A model generated the notes under the pieces. The model saw only the letters and a list, made by a program, of their open reading frames with translations. It was not told where the DNA came from and searched no databases. The translations under genes and the position numbers were made by a program. DNA of 64,000 nt from CAYQNU01 sp964419055 (GTDB taxonomy: Bacteria; Bacteroidota; Bacteroidia; Flavobacteriales_D; Parvicellaceae). Shown one piece after another: positions 51,169 through 59,992 of the stretch. Position 1 is the stretch's first letter; the number at the start of each line of letters is the position of its first letter. The stretch is from the NCBI GenBank assembly GCA_964419055.1, contig CAYQNU010000011.1:62001-126000 (forward strand), read 5' to 3'.

Positions 51169-53229
51169 CTATTCTTTTGTGTCGATGATTGATTGTGTCC
51201 AATTTAAATTTTTCAATTTGTCTATAATTTCATTTATTCTCTTGTCGATTAGTTCAGGTGTTTGTGATAATCTTTCAGAGATAAATCTTGCGGTTAGCGG
51301 TTTACTGTCATTGCTATATAATTCCTTAGCTTCTGACTTTAGTGTGTCATAATTGTCTAATTTCTTATGAAATTCTTCTTCAAAGTTTTGGCTCCATACT
51401 GAAAAGTTATGCTCAATTGATGTTTCAGGAAAGAAAAATAATTCTTCAGTTGTTTTGTGGCCTAAAAGGCCTAAAATCTCTTTATTTCTTTTAGATTTAT
51501 TTACTGCATTTTTACGATGGTCTCCTTGTAACTCATTTACATCTGTTAATGGTTTATCACCGTCAAAAATAACGTAGCAAGGAATTCTAAATTCGTTAAA
51601 AAGCAAAAGTAAATAAGAAATTGTGTCTACCGAACCTGCACAAATTAAAGCAGTTCTATTTGTGTCAATGTCATAACCGTTTGCTTTAAAATAAATTGGC
51701 AATGCATATTTTTCAGTCTCACCTTCAATTATAATAATTTTTTTTGCAAAAAAACCTTCATTTTTTGTCTCATCTATTAAGTGATGAAACCTATGTCTTA
51801 TACTAAATTCATTTATGGTAATTCCGAATGTTTTTTGATAATATTCTATTATTTGTTCTACAGACAATTCATATACAGAAGTTATCGGTGTCGCCTCTTC
51901 TGATTTTCTGAAAAGTCTTATTTCGTCAAAATGGTCTACTGATATAAATAAACTATCGTGGGTTGTATAAACAACTTGGTCCTTACCTTTTGATATATTT
52001 CTAAGAAGTGAGTAAGTAGCTCTCTTTAAAGGTGGGTGTAAATAAATTTCAGGTTCTTCAATGCCAATTATTATATTTCTTTCAATTGCTTTTTTCCCAA
52101 AATCAAACGTGTTATAAGTTCTTAACAATGAAAACAAAGCAAGTCGCTGTATGCCGTGTCCTTTTTCCGTTAATTCGGAGTTATAGCCATCATTTGCAAA
52201 TACCTTTGGTTGAGGAAATACTATATCTTGAATTTCAGGTGTCCCAAACTTTAGTTCTAAAGAACAGCCAATATCAAATCCAATATTGTCATTTAAAGAT
52301 TTATTTATAATACCGATTTTTGAATTTCCATCTTCATCAATGTCAATTTTATTTAGAAGTTCGTTAATTAGTATTTCAGACTTGGTTTTAAATTCTTCTT
52401 TGATTTCTTTTGAAACAGAATTTGAAATCCAATTGATTAATTCTCCGAGAGTGCTCGTTTTTGTAACCTTTAAATCTTCTGAAAGATTTTTTATTGCAGG
52501 TATATAAAAATATTTTGGGAGGTTTGCTTTTAATTTACTTTTCCAACCAAGCATTTTTTCGTCACCAACAATTCGTTCTTTTGGTATTATTTCAGAATGG
52601 TTCTCGTTAAGTTCTTTAAGTTTCTCTTGAAAAGTCTCTTGTGTTGGTTCGTCTGTCGTGTCAAAAAGGCTTTTAAATTCAAAATCGTCTATTTTTAAAT
52701 CATTTTTCCACCAAGCTGTTAAATTTTTTTTTGTTGGAAGTTTGTCTTCTAATAAAGTCCAAGCAAACTCTTCAATTGGCTGAATTTTAGTTCCGTGTTT
52801 TGCTTCAGTGAAGTCAATTTCATCTTCATTTGCTTTTTCAATTGGAATTTCCTCGTCCTTTGAAATTGCCTCTATATATTGAGTGATAGTTAAATTCTGT
52901 TCGTTGTCTAAATGAGATTTAAATACCAATAATTCATCAGCATTTAAATCATTAAACTTTAGTTCGATTACTATTGGTTTAGAATACTGGTCGTGGTGAA
53001 AACTTTTAAGTGAAATTTTAGTTTTTGAAAAATTGAAAAACAAATCAAGAGCCTCCAAAATATTGGATTTACCAACACTATTCTCCCCAATTAGAGCTGT
53101 CAAATTATTGAAAGAAAACGAAATTGGTTCGTTTCCGAAAGTCTTAAAATTTTGAATTTTTATTTTATCAATTTTCATTCTTTATGTGTTTGTTGATTGG
53201 TAGTTCGTTCTTTTAGCATTGCAGGTAAC
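51118..53229. mobile_element. Putative gene cassette: OLD nuclease between inverted GTTACCTGC/GCAGGTAAC repeats
   Basis: GTTACCTGC lies at 51118-51126 and its exact inverse GCAGGTAAC at 53221-53229; similarity extends a few bases inwards (GTTACCTGCTGTGCT and, inverted, GTTACCTGCAATGCT). Between them is only the OLD-family gene. Palindromic DNA lies just outside each end (50991-51115 and 53261-53300). The layout is that of a single-gene cassette, with no transposase of its own. The boundaries are a proposal. Confidence 0.45.
51169..53178 (-). CDS. OLD-family ATP-dependent nuclease (AAA ATPase plus TOPRIM)
   Basis: 669 residues. N-terminal SMC/RecF-like ATPase: Walker A LIGENSVGKSN, signature region YNSELTEKGHGIQRLALFSLL, Walker B IIGIEEPEIYLHP, and the H-loop VVYTTHDSLFI. 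A C-terminal TOPRIM nuclease domain follows with IIIIEGETEKYALPIYF and the DGD pair VIFDGDKP. This is the architecture of OLD endonucleases and of GajA of Gabija defence. No GajB-like helicase, reverse transcriptase or other partner is adjacent, so it is a lone (class 1-like) OLD protein. An anti-phage role is likely for the family but not shown. Bracketed by inverted repeats and palindromes, which suggests mobility. Confidence 0.9.
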   Translation of the reverse strand: MKIDKIKIQNFKTFGNEPISFSFNNLTALIGENSVGKSNILEALDLFFNFSKTKISLKSFHHDQYSKPIVIELKFNDLNADELLVFKSHLDNEQNLTITQYIEAISKDEEIPIEKANEDEIDFTEAKHGTKIQPIEEFAWTLLEDKLPTKKNLTAWWKNDLKIDDFEFKSLFDTTDEPTQETFQEKLKELNENHSEIIPKERIVGDEKMLGWKSKLKANLPKYFYIPAIKNLSEDLKVTKTSTLGELINWISNSVSKEIKEEFKTKSEILINELLNKIDIDEDGNSKIGIINKSLNDNIGFDIGCSLELKFGTPEIQDIVFPQPKVFANDGYNSELTEKGHGIQRLALFSLLRTYNTFDFGKKAIERNIIIGIEEPEIYLHPPLKRATYSLLRNISKGKDQVVYTTHDSLFISVDHFDEIRLFRKSEEATPITSVYELSVEQIIEYYQKTFGITINEFSIRHRFHHLIDETKNEGFFAKKIIIIEGETEKYALPIYFKANGYDIDTNRTALICAGSVDTISYLLLLFNEFRIPCYVIFDGDKPLTDVNELQGDHRKNAVNKSKRNKEILGLLGHKTTEELFFFPETSIEHNFSVWSQNFEEEFHKKLDNYDTLKSEAKELYSNDSKPLTARFISERLSQTPELIDKRINEIIDKLKNLNWTQSIIDTKE

Positions 53230-53260
53230 TTATAAATATGCGCAACTATTTCACTAATAA

Positions 53261-53300
53261 CTTTCGCCTATACAACCAAATTTGGCATGCTTGGCGAAGG
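53261..53300. repeat. Nested hairpin on the upstream side of the OLD gene
   Basis: CTTTCGCC (53261-53268) is inverted as GGCGAAGG (53293-53300), with one wobble, and encloses the perfect palindrome CCAAATTTGG (53276-53285). The GGCGAAG core is also present in the arm of the element at 50991-51115, so the two structures may be related ends of one cassette system. Confidence 0.55.
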
Positions 53301-53498
53301 TTTGTTTCAGTTTATTTATTTAATTTTCAAAAATACAAAAATTATGGAGAAATCCTACAGAATAGATGAGAAACGTTGAAGAGGGTTGCAAATGAACCTT
53401 ATTTTATGGAAATCAATTTGAATGCAGAGGGTAGGTTTGGAAGGTGACGGTTGGTTTCATAAAAATTACTTAATTTTGAACCGCAATATCCAATATCA

Positions 53499-54053
53499 GT
53501 GAAAAACGTTTTTAAAATAGGTGACCGTGTTCGGTTTTTGAACAGTGTGGGTACGGGCGTTATTGAATCCATCAAAAACGAACGGATGGCCTTGGTGAAT
53601 ATTGATAATGGCTTGGTTGTACCGCATTTATTGTCGAACTTGGTGTTGCACAGCAACGAAGAGGCATACCAGCTGCGCACCATGAATGTATATGATGAAG
53701 TAGATTCTAAAACACAACGGTCGGCACCCAAACAAAAGAAAGATAAAAACAACGTTTCGGTTTTTGCAAACGATGAAATGGTGGTAGACTTACATATCGA
53801 AGATTTGGTAGACTCACATATGGGGATGAGCAATGGGCAAATTTTGAATATTCAATTGGCACACTTTAATCGCGAGTTGAATGTGGCCATTCGTTCCAAA
53901 ATCAAAAAATTAATCGTCATACACGGAGTAGGAGAAGGGGTACTCAAAAGTTGTATCCGCAAAGAAATGTACGAAAATTATCCTCAATATGATTTTCACG
54001 ATGCTTCTTATCGTGATTATGGTTACGGTGCTACCGAAATTAATCTTCGTTGA
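53499..54053 (+). CDS. Smr-domain protein (DUF2027-like)
   Basis: 184 residues from a GTG start. An N-terminal SH3-like beta domain (FKIGDRVRFLNSVGTGVIESIKNERMALVNIDNGLVVPHLLSNLVL), a Lys-rich linker (APKQKKDKNNV), then a C-terminal Smr domain with VVDLHIEDL and IHGVGEGVLKSCIRKEMYE, the equivalents of LDLHG and HGKGxGxLR. Smr domains nick or cleave branched DNA or mRNA; MutS2 carries one. Full-length DUF2027 proteins are longer, so this is a compact version. The stop overlaps the end of the convergent lipoprotein gene by 14 bases. Confidence 0.85.
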   Translation: MKNVFKIGDRVRFLNSVGTGVIESIKNERMALVNIDNGLVVPHLLSNLVLHSNEEAYQLRTMNVYDEVDSKTQRSAPKQKKDKNNVSVFANDEMVVDLHIEDLVDSHMGMSNGQILNIQLAHFNRELNVAIRSKIKKLIVIHGVGEGVLKSCIRKEMYENYPQYDFHDASYRDYGYGATEINLR

Positions 54054-54741
54054 TCAAACGCACATTCAAGCTCATAGTAGACTTGATGATGGCAAAATCG
54101 CGTGTGAATGATTTGTCAAAAACCATTTTGGCGTAGGTTTGAAAAAACTCCGCATGGATGAATTGATCCAAACGTGCATCAGGATTCAAATCCAATTCAA
54201 TAATGGCACCAATTCCTGGAGTATCATTAATAACCTTACCGCCCACTTTTACGGCATTGTAATAAGGTTTTGGAGCGTGTGGTGAAGAACCACAAGCATT
54301 GGTATAAAACACATTGTCTTCGGGCAATACCATTTGACTTTCGCTGGTAATTGGAATGCCGCATGAGTCAATCAAGTCAACCAAATAAATCTCTACACTT
54401 TCTAACATATTAAAATCACAATCGGTGATGTTGGTCAATTCCATTCTCACTTTAGTAGGGGTAATGTTATCTACAATATGTGCATACGGATTGGGATTTT
54501 GAGTTGGGATAAAGGCGTTAAAATCGGTAGTTGCCCCAAAAGGTATAGAAACACAGTTGGCAAAATTGGGTATCCAGCTAAACTGCGTATTAGGGATATT
54601 CATGGTGATGATTTCATTTATTGTGAAATTGGTTTCTGTAAAAGGAACCTGATTAGCATTCAAATCAGCGGGATCTTTTTTGCATCCCAGCGTTACCAAT
54701 GTCAACGAAAGTAAACTTAATGAAAGTAGGTTATTTTTCAT
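54040..54741 (-). CDS. Lipoprotein of unknown function
   Basis: 233 residues with lipobox VTLGC (lipidated Cys20). The mature part is beta-rich (FTINEIITMNIPNTQFSWIPNF, TPTKVRMELTNITDCDFNMLESVEIYLVDL, GGKVINDTPGIGAIIELDLNPDARLDQFIHAEFFQTYAKMVF) with four cysteines that could pair. Not recognised; the layout resembles Bacteroidota lipoproteins of jelly-roll type that sit near envelope genes. Convergent overlap with the Smr gene. Confidence 0.65.
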   Translation of the reverse strand: MKNNLLSLSLLSLTLVTLGCKKDPADLNANQVPFTETNFTINEIITMNIPNTQFSWIPNFANCVSIPFGATTDFNAFIPTQNPNPYAHIVDNITPTKVRMELTNITDCDFNMLESVEIYLVDLIDSCGIPITSESQMVLPEDNVFYTNACGSSPHAPKPYYNAVKVGGKVINDTPGIGAIIELDLNPDARLDQFIHAEFFQTYAKMVFDKSFTRDFAIIKSTMSLNVRLINED

Positions 54742-55179
54742 AAATGAAATTTATTTGATGCTTTAAAATTAAACAAATTTTAATATCAGCGTGGTGTTGA
54801 GTACATTTTTTTTACTATTTGCTGTTTTCAAGTTGAGTGAAGAGGCAGAAAATGTTAAGATTTTAAGAGATAAATAAGATAATTATGGGTTTGGTTTATA
54901 CGAAAATATTTTTTAACCACATAGTGTGTCACATAGGAGAAACTTAAAAATGAAGCTATAAAGTTTAAGATAGAAGCTTTGCTTTGACATAGTTGTGGTT
55001 TCTATGTTAAAAAGTAATTTTCCTATCCTCAAACTTTTGATAATCAAAACTATTCTATGTGCCTTTGTGGTTTTGCGAAAAAATTCGTGCATTTGTGGCT
55101 AAAAAACACAAAATGCATAGGTTGAACTTATAAATTATACTACTTTTTTTATTCAATTAGAACATTTTTACCCTATAAT
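54742..55179. repeat. Non-coding spacer with an inverted AACCACATAG-type repeat
   Basis: No gene on either strand. AACCACATAGTGTGTCACATAG-like sequence at 54915-54936 is inverted imperfectly as CTATGTGCCTTTGTGGTT at 55055-55072, and a further half-copy (GTGCATTTGTGGCTAAAAA) follows near 55087. This looks like a worn copy of a dispersed intergenic repeat built from CACATAG/CTTTGTGG units. Confidence 0.55.
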
Positions 55180-55263
55180 GTGGTTTTATTGAGAATTATT
55201 TTATCTTTACTGCAAATATTCGAATTCTTGAATCAACACCAACACATAGAACACAAAGCCAAG

Positions 55264-57507
55264 ATGTGGAGAAAAATCGTTTTCTTTTTTCCGTTTCAAT
55301 TGGTAGTGCTCCACCTTAAGAGAAACCATCTTTTGATGTTGTTTTGGTTGATTCTTTTTTTATACGTTACCAACAGCATTGGTGCTGATTACGGAATTGC
55401 TTCGTTGTTTTTAGCGCCCGAATATCTAGGAAGAATAGATTTTATGTCTTTTGGAATATTAGGTTTTGCATTAGGCGGTTTTATGATTTCCTTTAATATT
55501 TACAGCTACATTCTCCATGCCAAACAATTTCAGTTTTTAGCTGCCACATCGCGACCTTTCATAAAATTTTGTTATAATAATTTCATCATACCGATGGCTT
55601 TTTATTTTCTTTTATTGGTCAAATCGTATCGTTTTCAAGTAGACCAAGAATTGATTGTGCCGCTGGAAGCATTGTTGAATTTATTTGCTATGTCGGTGGG
55701 TATATTATTGTTTTTGTTGCTATCGGCTCTTTTTTTTAGATTGAGAAATAAAAATATATTTCACCTTTCGGGCAAAGATGAATCGTATTTTGAATCGCAG
55801 CGCAAGAGTGCCAAAACTTCTGTTTTACTCAAAGACAATACGTTGTATAGCCGTATGAGTAGGAAAAGAAGATGGATTGTAGAGTCGTATATTAATTCAC
55901 CATTTTCTATTAAAGCAACACGTGATACCAGTCATTACGATCGCAATTTATTAAAGCAGGTTTTTGCTCAAAATAATGTCAATGCTTCTATTTTCGAAAC
56001 CATTCTGTTGATTAGCTTTATTGCTATGGGCTTGTTTCGCGAAATTGAGGTATTTAACATACCTGCAGGTGCCAGTATTTTTCTCTTATTTACCTTTTTT
56101 CTGTTTTTATTCAGTGCATTATATTCTTGGTTTAGAGGTTGGACGTTAACCCTTTTGATTATTTGTGTGGTGGTTTTTAATTACGTATCTACCACCTCCG
56201 ATTCCTTTAAATTTAGAAACTACGCTTATGGTCTCGATTATTCGGTGAAGGCTGAATATTCGTGGGAGAACTTAAAAGACAAATCTCAAAATAAAGATCG
56301 GTTTGAGCATTCAAAAAAACACACGATAAAAATATTAGAAAACTGGAAAATTAAAACCAGAAAAATAACCGGTAAAACCAAGCCTAAACTCATATTGTTG
56401 AATACCAGTGGAGGAGGATTGAGAGCCAGTATGTGGACTATGGAGGTGCTGAGTACGTTGGACTCTACCTTCAATGGTAATTTCTTTGAACAAACGCAAT
56501 TGATTACGGGTGCTTCGGGAGGAATGTTGGGAGCGTCCTATTACCGACAATTGTTTTTACAATCCAAAACCGACACTACTCAATACAAGAGCCAATATTA
56601 CGTAGATAAAATTGGGAAAGATTTATTGAACCCTTTGGCGTTTAGCATTGCTACTTCCGATTTTTTATTCCGTTATCAATCATTTGCCGATGGAAATTAT
56701 ACGTATACGAAAGATCGGGGCTATTCATTTGAGCAACGTTTGGTGCAAAATCTAGATGGAACCTTTGCAAATACCCGTTTGTTCGATTATTATGTTCCTG
56801 AATCGGAAGCTCAGATACCGATGATGGTTTTTTCACCTTCTGTTGTGAATGATGGTAGAAGGGTATTAATTTCGCCACAACCCATTAGTTATTTGACCTA
56901 TGCCGATGATAGTTTGTATACCAGCACCTATCATTCAAGTGAAAATATTGAGTTTTCACATTTTTTTGAGCGCAACAATGCTATCAATTTAAAATTTACC
57001 AGCGCCATGCGAATGAGCGCTACTTTCCCCTATATTTTGCCCATGGTGACTATGCCAACGGAGCCTCCTATTGAATTGATGGATGCGGGCGTAAGAGATA
57101 ATTTTGGATTAAAAACCAGCGTTGAGTTTCTTCGAACATTCAAAAACTGGATTGCTTCCAATACTAGCGGTGTAATCATTGTGCAAATAAGGGATAAGCA
57201 AAAATTCTTTGAAACCACCAATACAGCAAATGGGGGGTTATTACAACGATTGTTGGCTCCTTTCAACTCGTTTTATAAAAATACCATTCGTATTCATGAT
57301 TACAGTAATGATCAACTTATTGCGCAAGTCCATGATTGGTTTCCTGGTAAAATGGATATGATTACGTTTTATTTAGATCAACCCGGTGATAAAAAGATTT
57401 CAATGAGTTGGCATTTAACCTCATTAGACAAAAAGAACATTAGAGAAGCCATGAAAAGCAACGATAATGTGAAGTCTATGGAGCGATTAAAAGTGCTGTT
57501 GAAATAA
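55264..57507 (+). CDS. Membrane-bound patatin-like phospholipase
   Basis: 747 residues from MWRKIVFFF (ATG 55264); the frame is open to a GTG at 55180 but that part lacks family-like sequence and precedes a TATCTTTA box. N-terminal half: six to eight transmembrane helices in two groups (55.3-55.8 and 55.98-56.2 kb). C-terminal half: patatin domain with oxyanion loop NTSGGGLRASMWTMEVL, nucleophile GASGGMLG (GxSxG, partly GASGG), and the catalytic aspartate in ELMDAGVRDNFG. It should hydrolyse membrane lipids on the cytoplasmic side. Patatin domains fused to a large membrane region are known in Bacteroidota. Followed by an independent DUF4846 gene 60 bases later. Confidence 0.88.
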   Translation: MWRKIVFFFPFQLVVLHLKRNHLLMLFWLILFLYVTNSIGADYGIASLFLAPEYLGRIDFMSFGILGFALGGFMISFNIYSYILHAKQFQFLAATSRPFIKFCYNNFIIPMAFYFLLLVKSYRFQVDQELIVPLEALLNLFAMSVGILLFLLLSALFFRLRNKNIFHLSGKDESYFESQRKSAKTSVLLKDNTLYSRMSRKRRWIVESYINSPFSIKATRDTSHYDRNLLKQVFAQNNVNASIFETILLISFIAMGLFREIEVFNIPAGASIFLLFTFFLFLFSALYSWFRGWTLTLLIICVVVFNYVSTTSDSFKFRNYAYGLDYSVKAEYSWENLKDKSQNKDRFEHSKKHTIKILENWKIKTRKITGKTKPKLILLNTSGGGLRASMWTMEVLSTLDSTFNGNFFEQTQLITGASGGMLGASYYRQLFLQSKTDTTQYKSQYYVDKIGKDLLNPLAFSIATSDFLFRYQSFADGNYTYTKDRGYSFEQRLVQNLDGTFANTRLFDYYVPESEAQIPMMVFSPSVVNDGRRVLISPQPISYLTYADDSLYTSTYHSSENIEFSHFFERNNAINLKFTSAMRMSATFPYILPMVTMPTEPPIELMDAGVRDNFGLKTSVEFLRTFKNWIASNTSGVIIVQIRDKQKFFETTNTANGGLLQRLLAPFNSFYKNTIRIHDYSNDQLIAQVHDWFPGKMDMITFYLDQPGDKKISMSWHLTSLDKKNIREAMKSNDNVKSMERLKVLLK

Positions 57508-57567
57508 TATGTGATTGTGATTAGTGTTCCTTACTGGTAATTTATAGTTATAGTAGCTTAAAAGTAG

Positions 57568-58500
57568 ATGATTATGAAAACAAAAGGATGGTTTCTTATA
57601 CTATTTTCGGCCTGTGTGGGGTGTGCATTTACGGTGGAAGAAAAATTGAATGACCTTCCTCAAAAAGATGCACAACAAGTAGATGAAACCTTACTCGAGG
57701 CAATGCCTCCATTAGATTCATTTAAATATGAATTACCCTGGTTAGCTTCCTTTGAGGCGAACAATATGATTGTAAACAGGATATTAACCCCTTTTGGTTA
57801 TGAGCGCATAGCTTTTGAAAAGGGAAGTTTTCAGCATTGGTTAACCCATTTACCTCTATTAACAGGAACTCCCGAGGTATTGCTTTATAACGGAAATCCA
57901 AAAGGAAATCAATCGGCACATGCTTATGTTTTGGACATTGATGTAGGGACTAAAGATTTGCAACAATGTGCCGATGCCACCATGCGATTGAGAGCAGAAT
58001 ATTTATTTAATAATGGAAAGAGTGACAGTATTGCATTCAATTATACCAATGGTGCAAAGGTGTCTTATTCAAAATGGAAACAAGGGTACATGCCCGTTCC
58101 AAAAAATAGCACTGTAACTTGGGTGGCTTCCGAAAAAGCAGGTTCTGGTTACGAAAAATTTAAAGCATATATGATTCAAGTTTTTAATTACGCTGGAACA
58201 TTGTCTTTAAGTAAGGAGCTTAAAAGTATTGATTTTAAAGAATTAAGAGTTGGAGATTTAATTATAAAAGGAGGTTCGCCAGGACACGCTGTTATGGTTA
58301 TGGATATGGCAATTAATAATCAAACGGGAGACAAAGTTTTTTTACTTTCCCAAAGTTATATGCCCGCACAACAAATTCAAATTTTGAAAAATCCAAGCAA
58401 TTCTTCTTTGTCACCTTGGTACAGTATGGCTGAAATTGGTGATATTATCGAGACCCCAGAATGGACCTTTACCCGTGATCAAATAAAACGATGGAATTAA
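57568..58500 (+). CDS. DUF4846 lipoprotein
   Basis: 310 residues (start ATG 57568, or ATG 57574 two codons in). Lipobox ACVGC lipidates Cys19. DUF4846 signature elements: GSFQHWLTHLPLL, VLLYNGNPKGNQSAHAYVLDIDVG, DLQQCADATMRLRAEYLF, and the C-terminal DLIIKGGSPGHAVMVMDMAIN. DUF4846 proteins occur singly across Bacteroidota; the HAVMV segment hints at an NlpC/P60-like fold but no activity is known. Confidence 0.88.
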   Translation: MIMKTKGWFLILFSACVGCAFTVEEKLNDLPQKDAQQVDETLLEAMPPLDSFKYELPWLASFEANNMIVNRILTPFGYERIAFEKGSFQHWLTHLPLLTGTPEVLLYNGNPKGNQSAHAYVLDIDVGTKDLQQCADATMRLRAEYLFNNGKSDSIAFNYTNGAKVSYSKWKQGYMPVPKNSTVTWVASEKAGSGYEKFKAYMIQVFNYAGTLSLSKELKSIDFKELRVGDLIIKGGSPGHAVMVMDMAINNQTGDKVFLLSQSYMPAQQIQILKNPSNSSLSPWYSMAEIGDIIETPEWTFTRDQIKRWN

Positions 58501-58539
58501 GATGTATTAGAACCCATATAAAACATTAGATTATATTTC

Positions 58540-58547
58540 TAACTTTG
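58540..58547 (+). promoter_or_regulatory. -7 box (TAACTTTG) for the gene at 58566
   Basis: Exact TAnnTTTG match 18 bases before the ATG. Confidence 0.5.
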
Positions 58548-58565
58548 TAACGTAAAATTTTCTAT

Positions 58566-59276
58566 ATGAATAAATCCACGTTTTTTGTAGTGTTTAGCTT
58601 TATGATGTGCACTATTGCTGAGCCGTTTGTTGCACAAATGCACGAAAAAACAGAGAAAAATTTAGGAGTAACCCTTTTTGGTGGATTACAATATACCCAT
58701 TCAAAAGAATTCATACAAAAATTAAAGCCCAATAGTCTTTTTGGAGCTGGAATAACCCGTTCATTTGGCGATGTGCTTTTTCCAGAGGTAAATTACACCT
58801 ACAGCAAAGGAAATTATGGATTTAGTGATAGCTTAGAAACGTCCTTTACCAATACAAATCATTCCTTGGGATTGGGTTTGAATGCAAAACCAACCCTATT
58901 TCGTTTTTCAATGGGGAAATCCAATAAAGGTGAATGCACTTGGATGAATATTAAATTGATACTGGGTGCTCAATATAGTTTTCATTTACAAAACAAGGCT
59001 AATTTCACTATTAATCATCCAAATGATTTCTTTTTAGAATCGGGTATTGGCGTGTTACCCAAATATAGTGGAGGTCATAAAAGTAGGGTAGCGTGGAGTT
59101 ACTTTTTTGATGTGGTTTATAGATGGGATATGACTAAAAACACTTCCTTTAGTCTGAATGAAGTAACCGGCTTTAAGAACAGCGCTTTGCTGCTTAGAAT
59201 GACCATTGTGCATTATCGAACGTATGATTTTTTGGGAGGAAATCAAAAGAAAAAAAGCTACAATAAAAAGTATTGA
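58566..59276 (+). CDS. Outer-membrane beta-barrel protein
   Basis: 236 residues with a signal peptide (cleavage near FVAQM). The mature part shows strands typical of a small barrel (LGVTLFGGLQYTHSKEF, LFGAGITRSFGDVLFPEVNYTYSKGNYGF, HSLGLGLNAKPTLFRFSMG, IKLILGAQYSFHLQN) and ends with a basic tail after YDFLGG. Not assigned to a family. Convergent with the NlpC/P60-like gene, 5 bases apart. Confidence 0.6.
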   Translation: MNKSTFFVVFSFMMCTIAEPFVAQMHEKTEKNLGVTLFGGLQYTHSKEFIQKLKPNSLFGAGITRSFGDVLFPEVNYTYSKGNYGFSDSLETSFTNTNHSLGLGLNAKPTLFRFSMGKSNKGECTWMNIKLILGAQYSFHLQNKANFTINHPNDFFLESGIGVLPKYSGGHKSRVAWSYFFDVVYRWDMTKNTSFSLNEVTGFKNSALLLRMTIVHYRTYDFLGGNQKKKSYNKKY

Positions 59277-59281
59277 GGGTA

Positions 59282-59992
59282 TCAATAACTCGTATTATTC
59301 AACCAAGCTTTGACCATATCATCTAATAAAAGTTTTCCAAAAACGCGGTATTTAGAGGTTTTTAAAGGAGCATCGGCATCAATGGGTTCAATTACTACTC
59401 CACCTTTTATTGAATTCCAAGGGCTGGAGTGAACCGACCATAGTTCGGTCCCTTTTTTATATACAAATCCCGTATGATTATCTAAGCCTACAATGTAAAT
59501 GGCGTCCTCTTGACTAAGCAGCCATTTTTGAATATCTTCAATTTTTTTCTCACTAAAACGCGTAACTTCGGGTGTTGCGGCTATTATCATAGTTTCTGAT
59601 GCCGCTTGAGCCCATTTTACCCTCGGGATGTTAAGTCCAAGGTGAGAAAGCGTAGTGGTTACAAAATATCCACAAGCAATAGCACCTTCATTTGGTTTTT
59701 CAGTAACACCGTTATAATCCCATGATGTGCCGTACCAAGTAGGGAAAATTTCATTAGTCAATTGATTAAATAAATAGGTTCTGGTATCCTTAATAATTTG
59801 TTTTTTACCTTCTGCGGTAGCCTTATCATAGTTTGATTTTAACTCTTTTTTCTTTGATTCTATGGAAGTTAAAATCTCTTCGTAGGTAAGCGTAGGTTTT
59901 TGATCCATTTTAGTGGGGGTAGCGCATGATCCTATCAAAAAAAGTAGGAAAATAAAAGTAAAAACGGTTTTGATGAAACGTATCATTATCAT
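59282..59992 (-). CDS. NlpC/P60-like lipoprotein
   Basis: 236 residues. Lipobox LIGSC lipidates Cys23. The fold looks papain-like: PTWYGTSWDYNGVTEKPNEGAIACGYFV supplies a candidate nucleophile Cys107 at a helix start, and IYIVGLDNHTGFVYKKGTELW supplies His173, with His188 in SVHSSPW as a possible third residue. The W-Y-G-T-S-W motif before the cysteine recalls cell-wall hydrolases. I infer a peptidase/amidase on the periplasmic face; no family name is certain. It overlaps the SIMPL gene upstream by 4 bases (ATGA). Confidence 0.65.
   Translation of the reverse strand: MIMIRFIKTVFTFIFLLFLIGSCATPTKMDQKPTLTYEEILTSIESKKKELKSNYDKATAEGKKQIIKDTRTYLFNQLTNEIFPTWYGTSWDYNGVTEKPNEGAIACGYFVTTTLSHLGLNIPRVKWAQAASETMIIAATPEVTRFSEKKIEDIQKWLLSQEDAIYIVGLDNHTGFVYKKGTELWSVHSSPWNSIKGGVVIEPIDADAPLKTSKYRVFGKLLLDDMVKAWLNNTSY

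Noticed and set aside
51169..53178. Complete Gabija defence system
   Set aside because: The GajA-like architecture is present, but the flanking genes are an SRPBCC protein and an Smr protein; there is no GajB UvrD-like helicase.
53399..53833. 144-codon minus-strand ORF opposite the Smr gene
   Set aside because: Composition is Ser/Cys-rich shadow sequence; the plus strand encodes a clear Smr domain.
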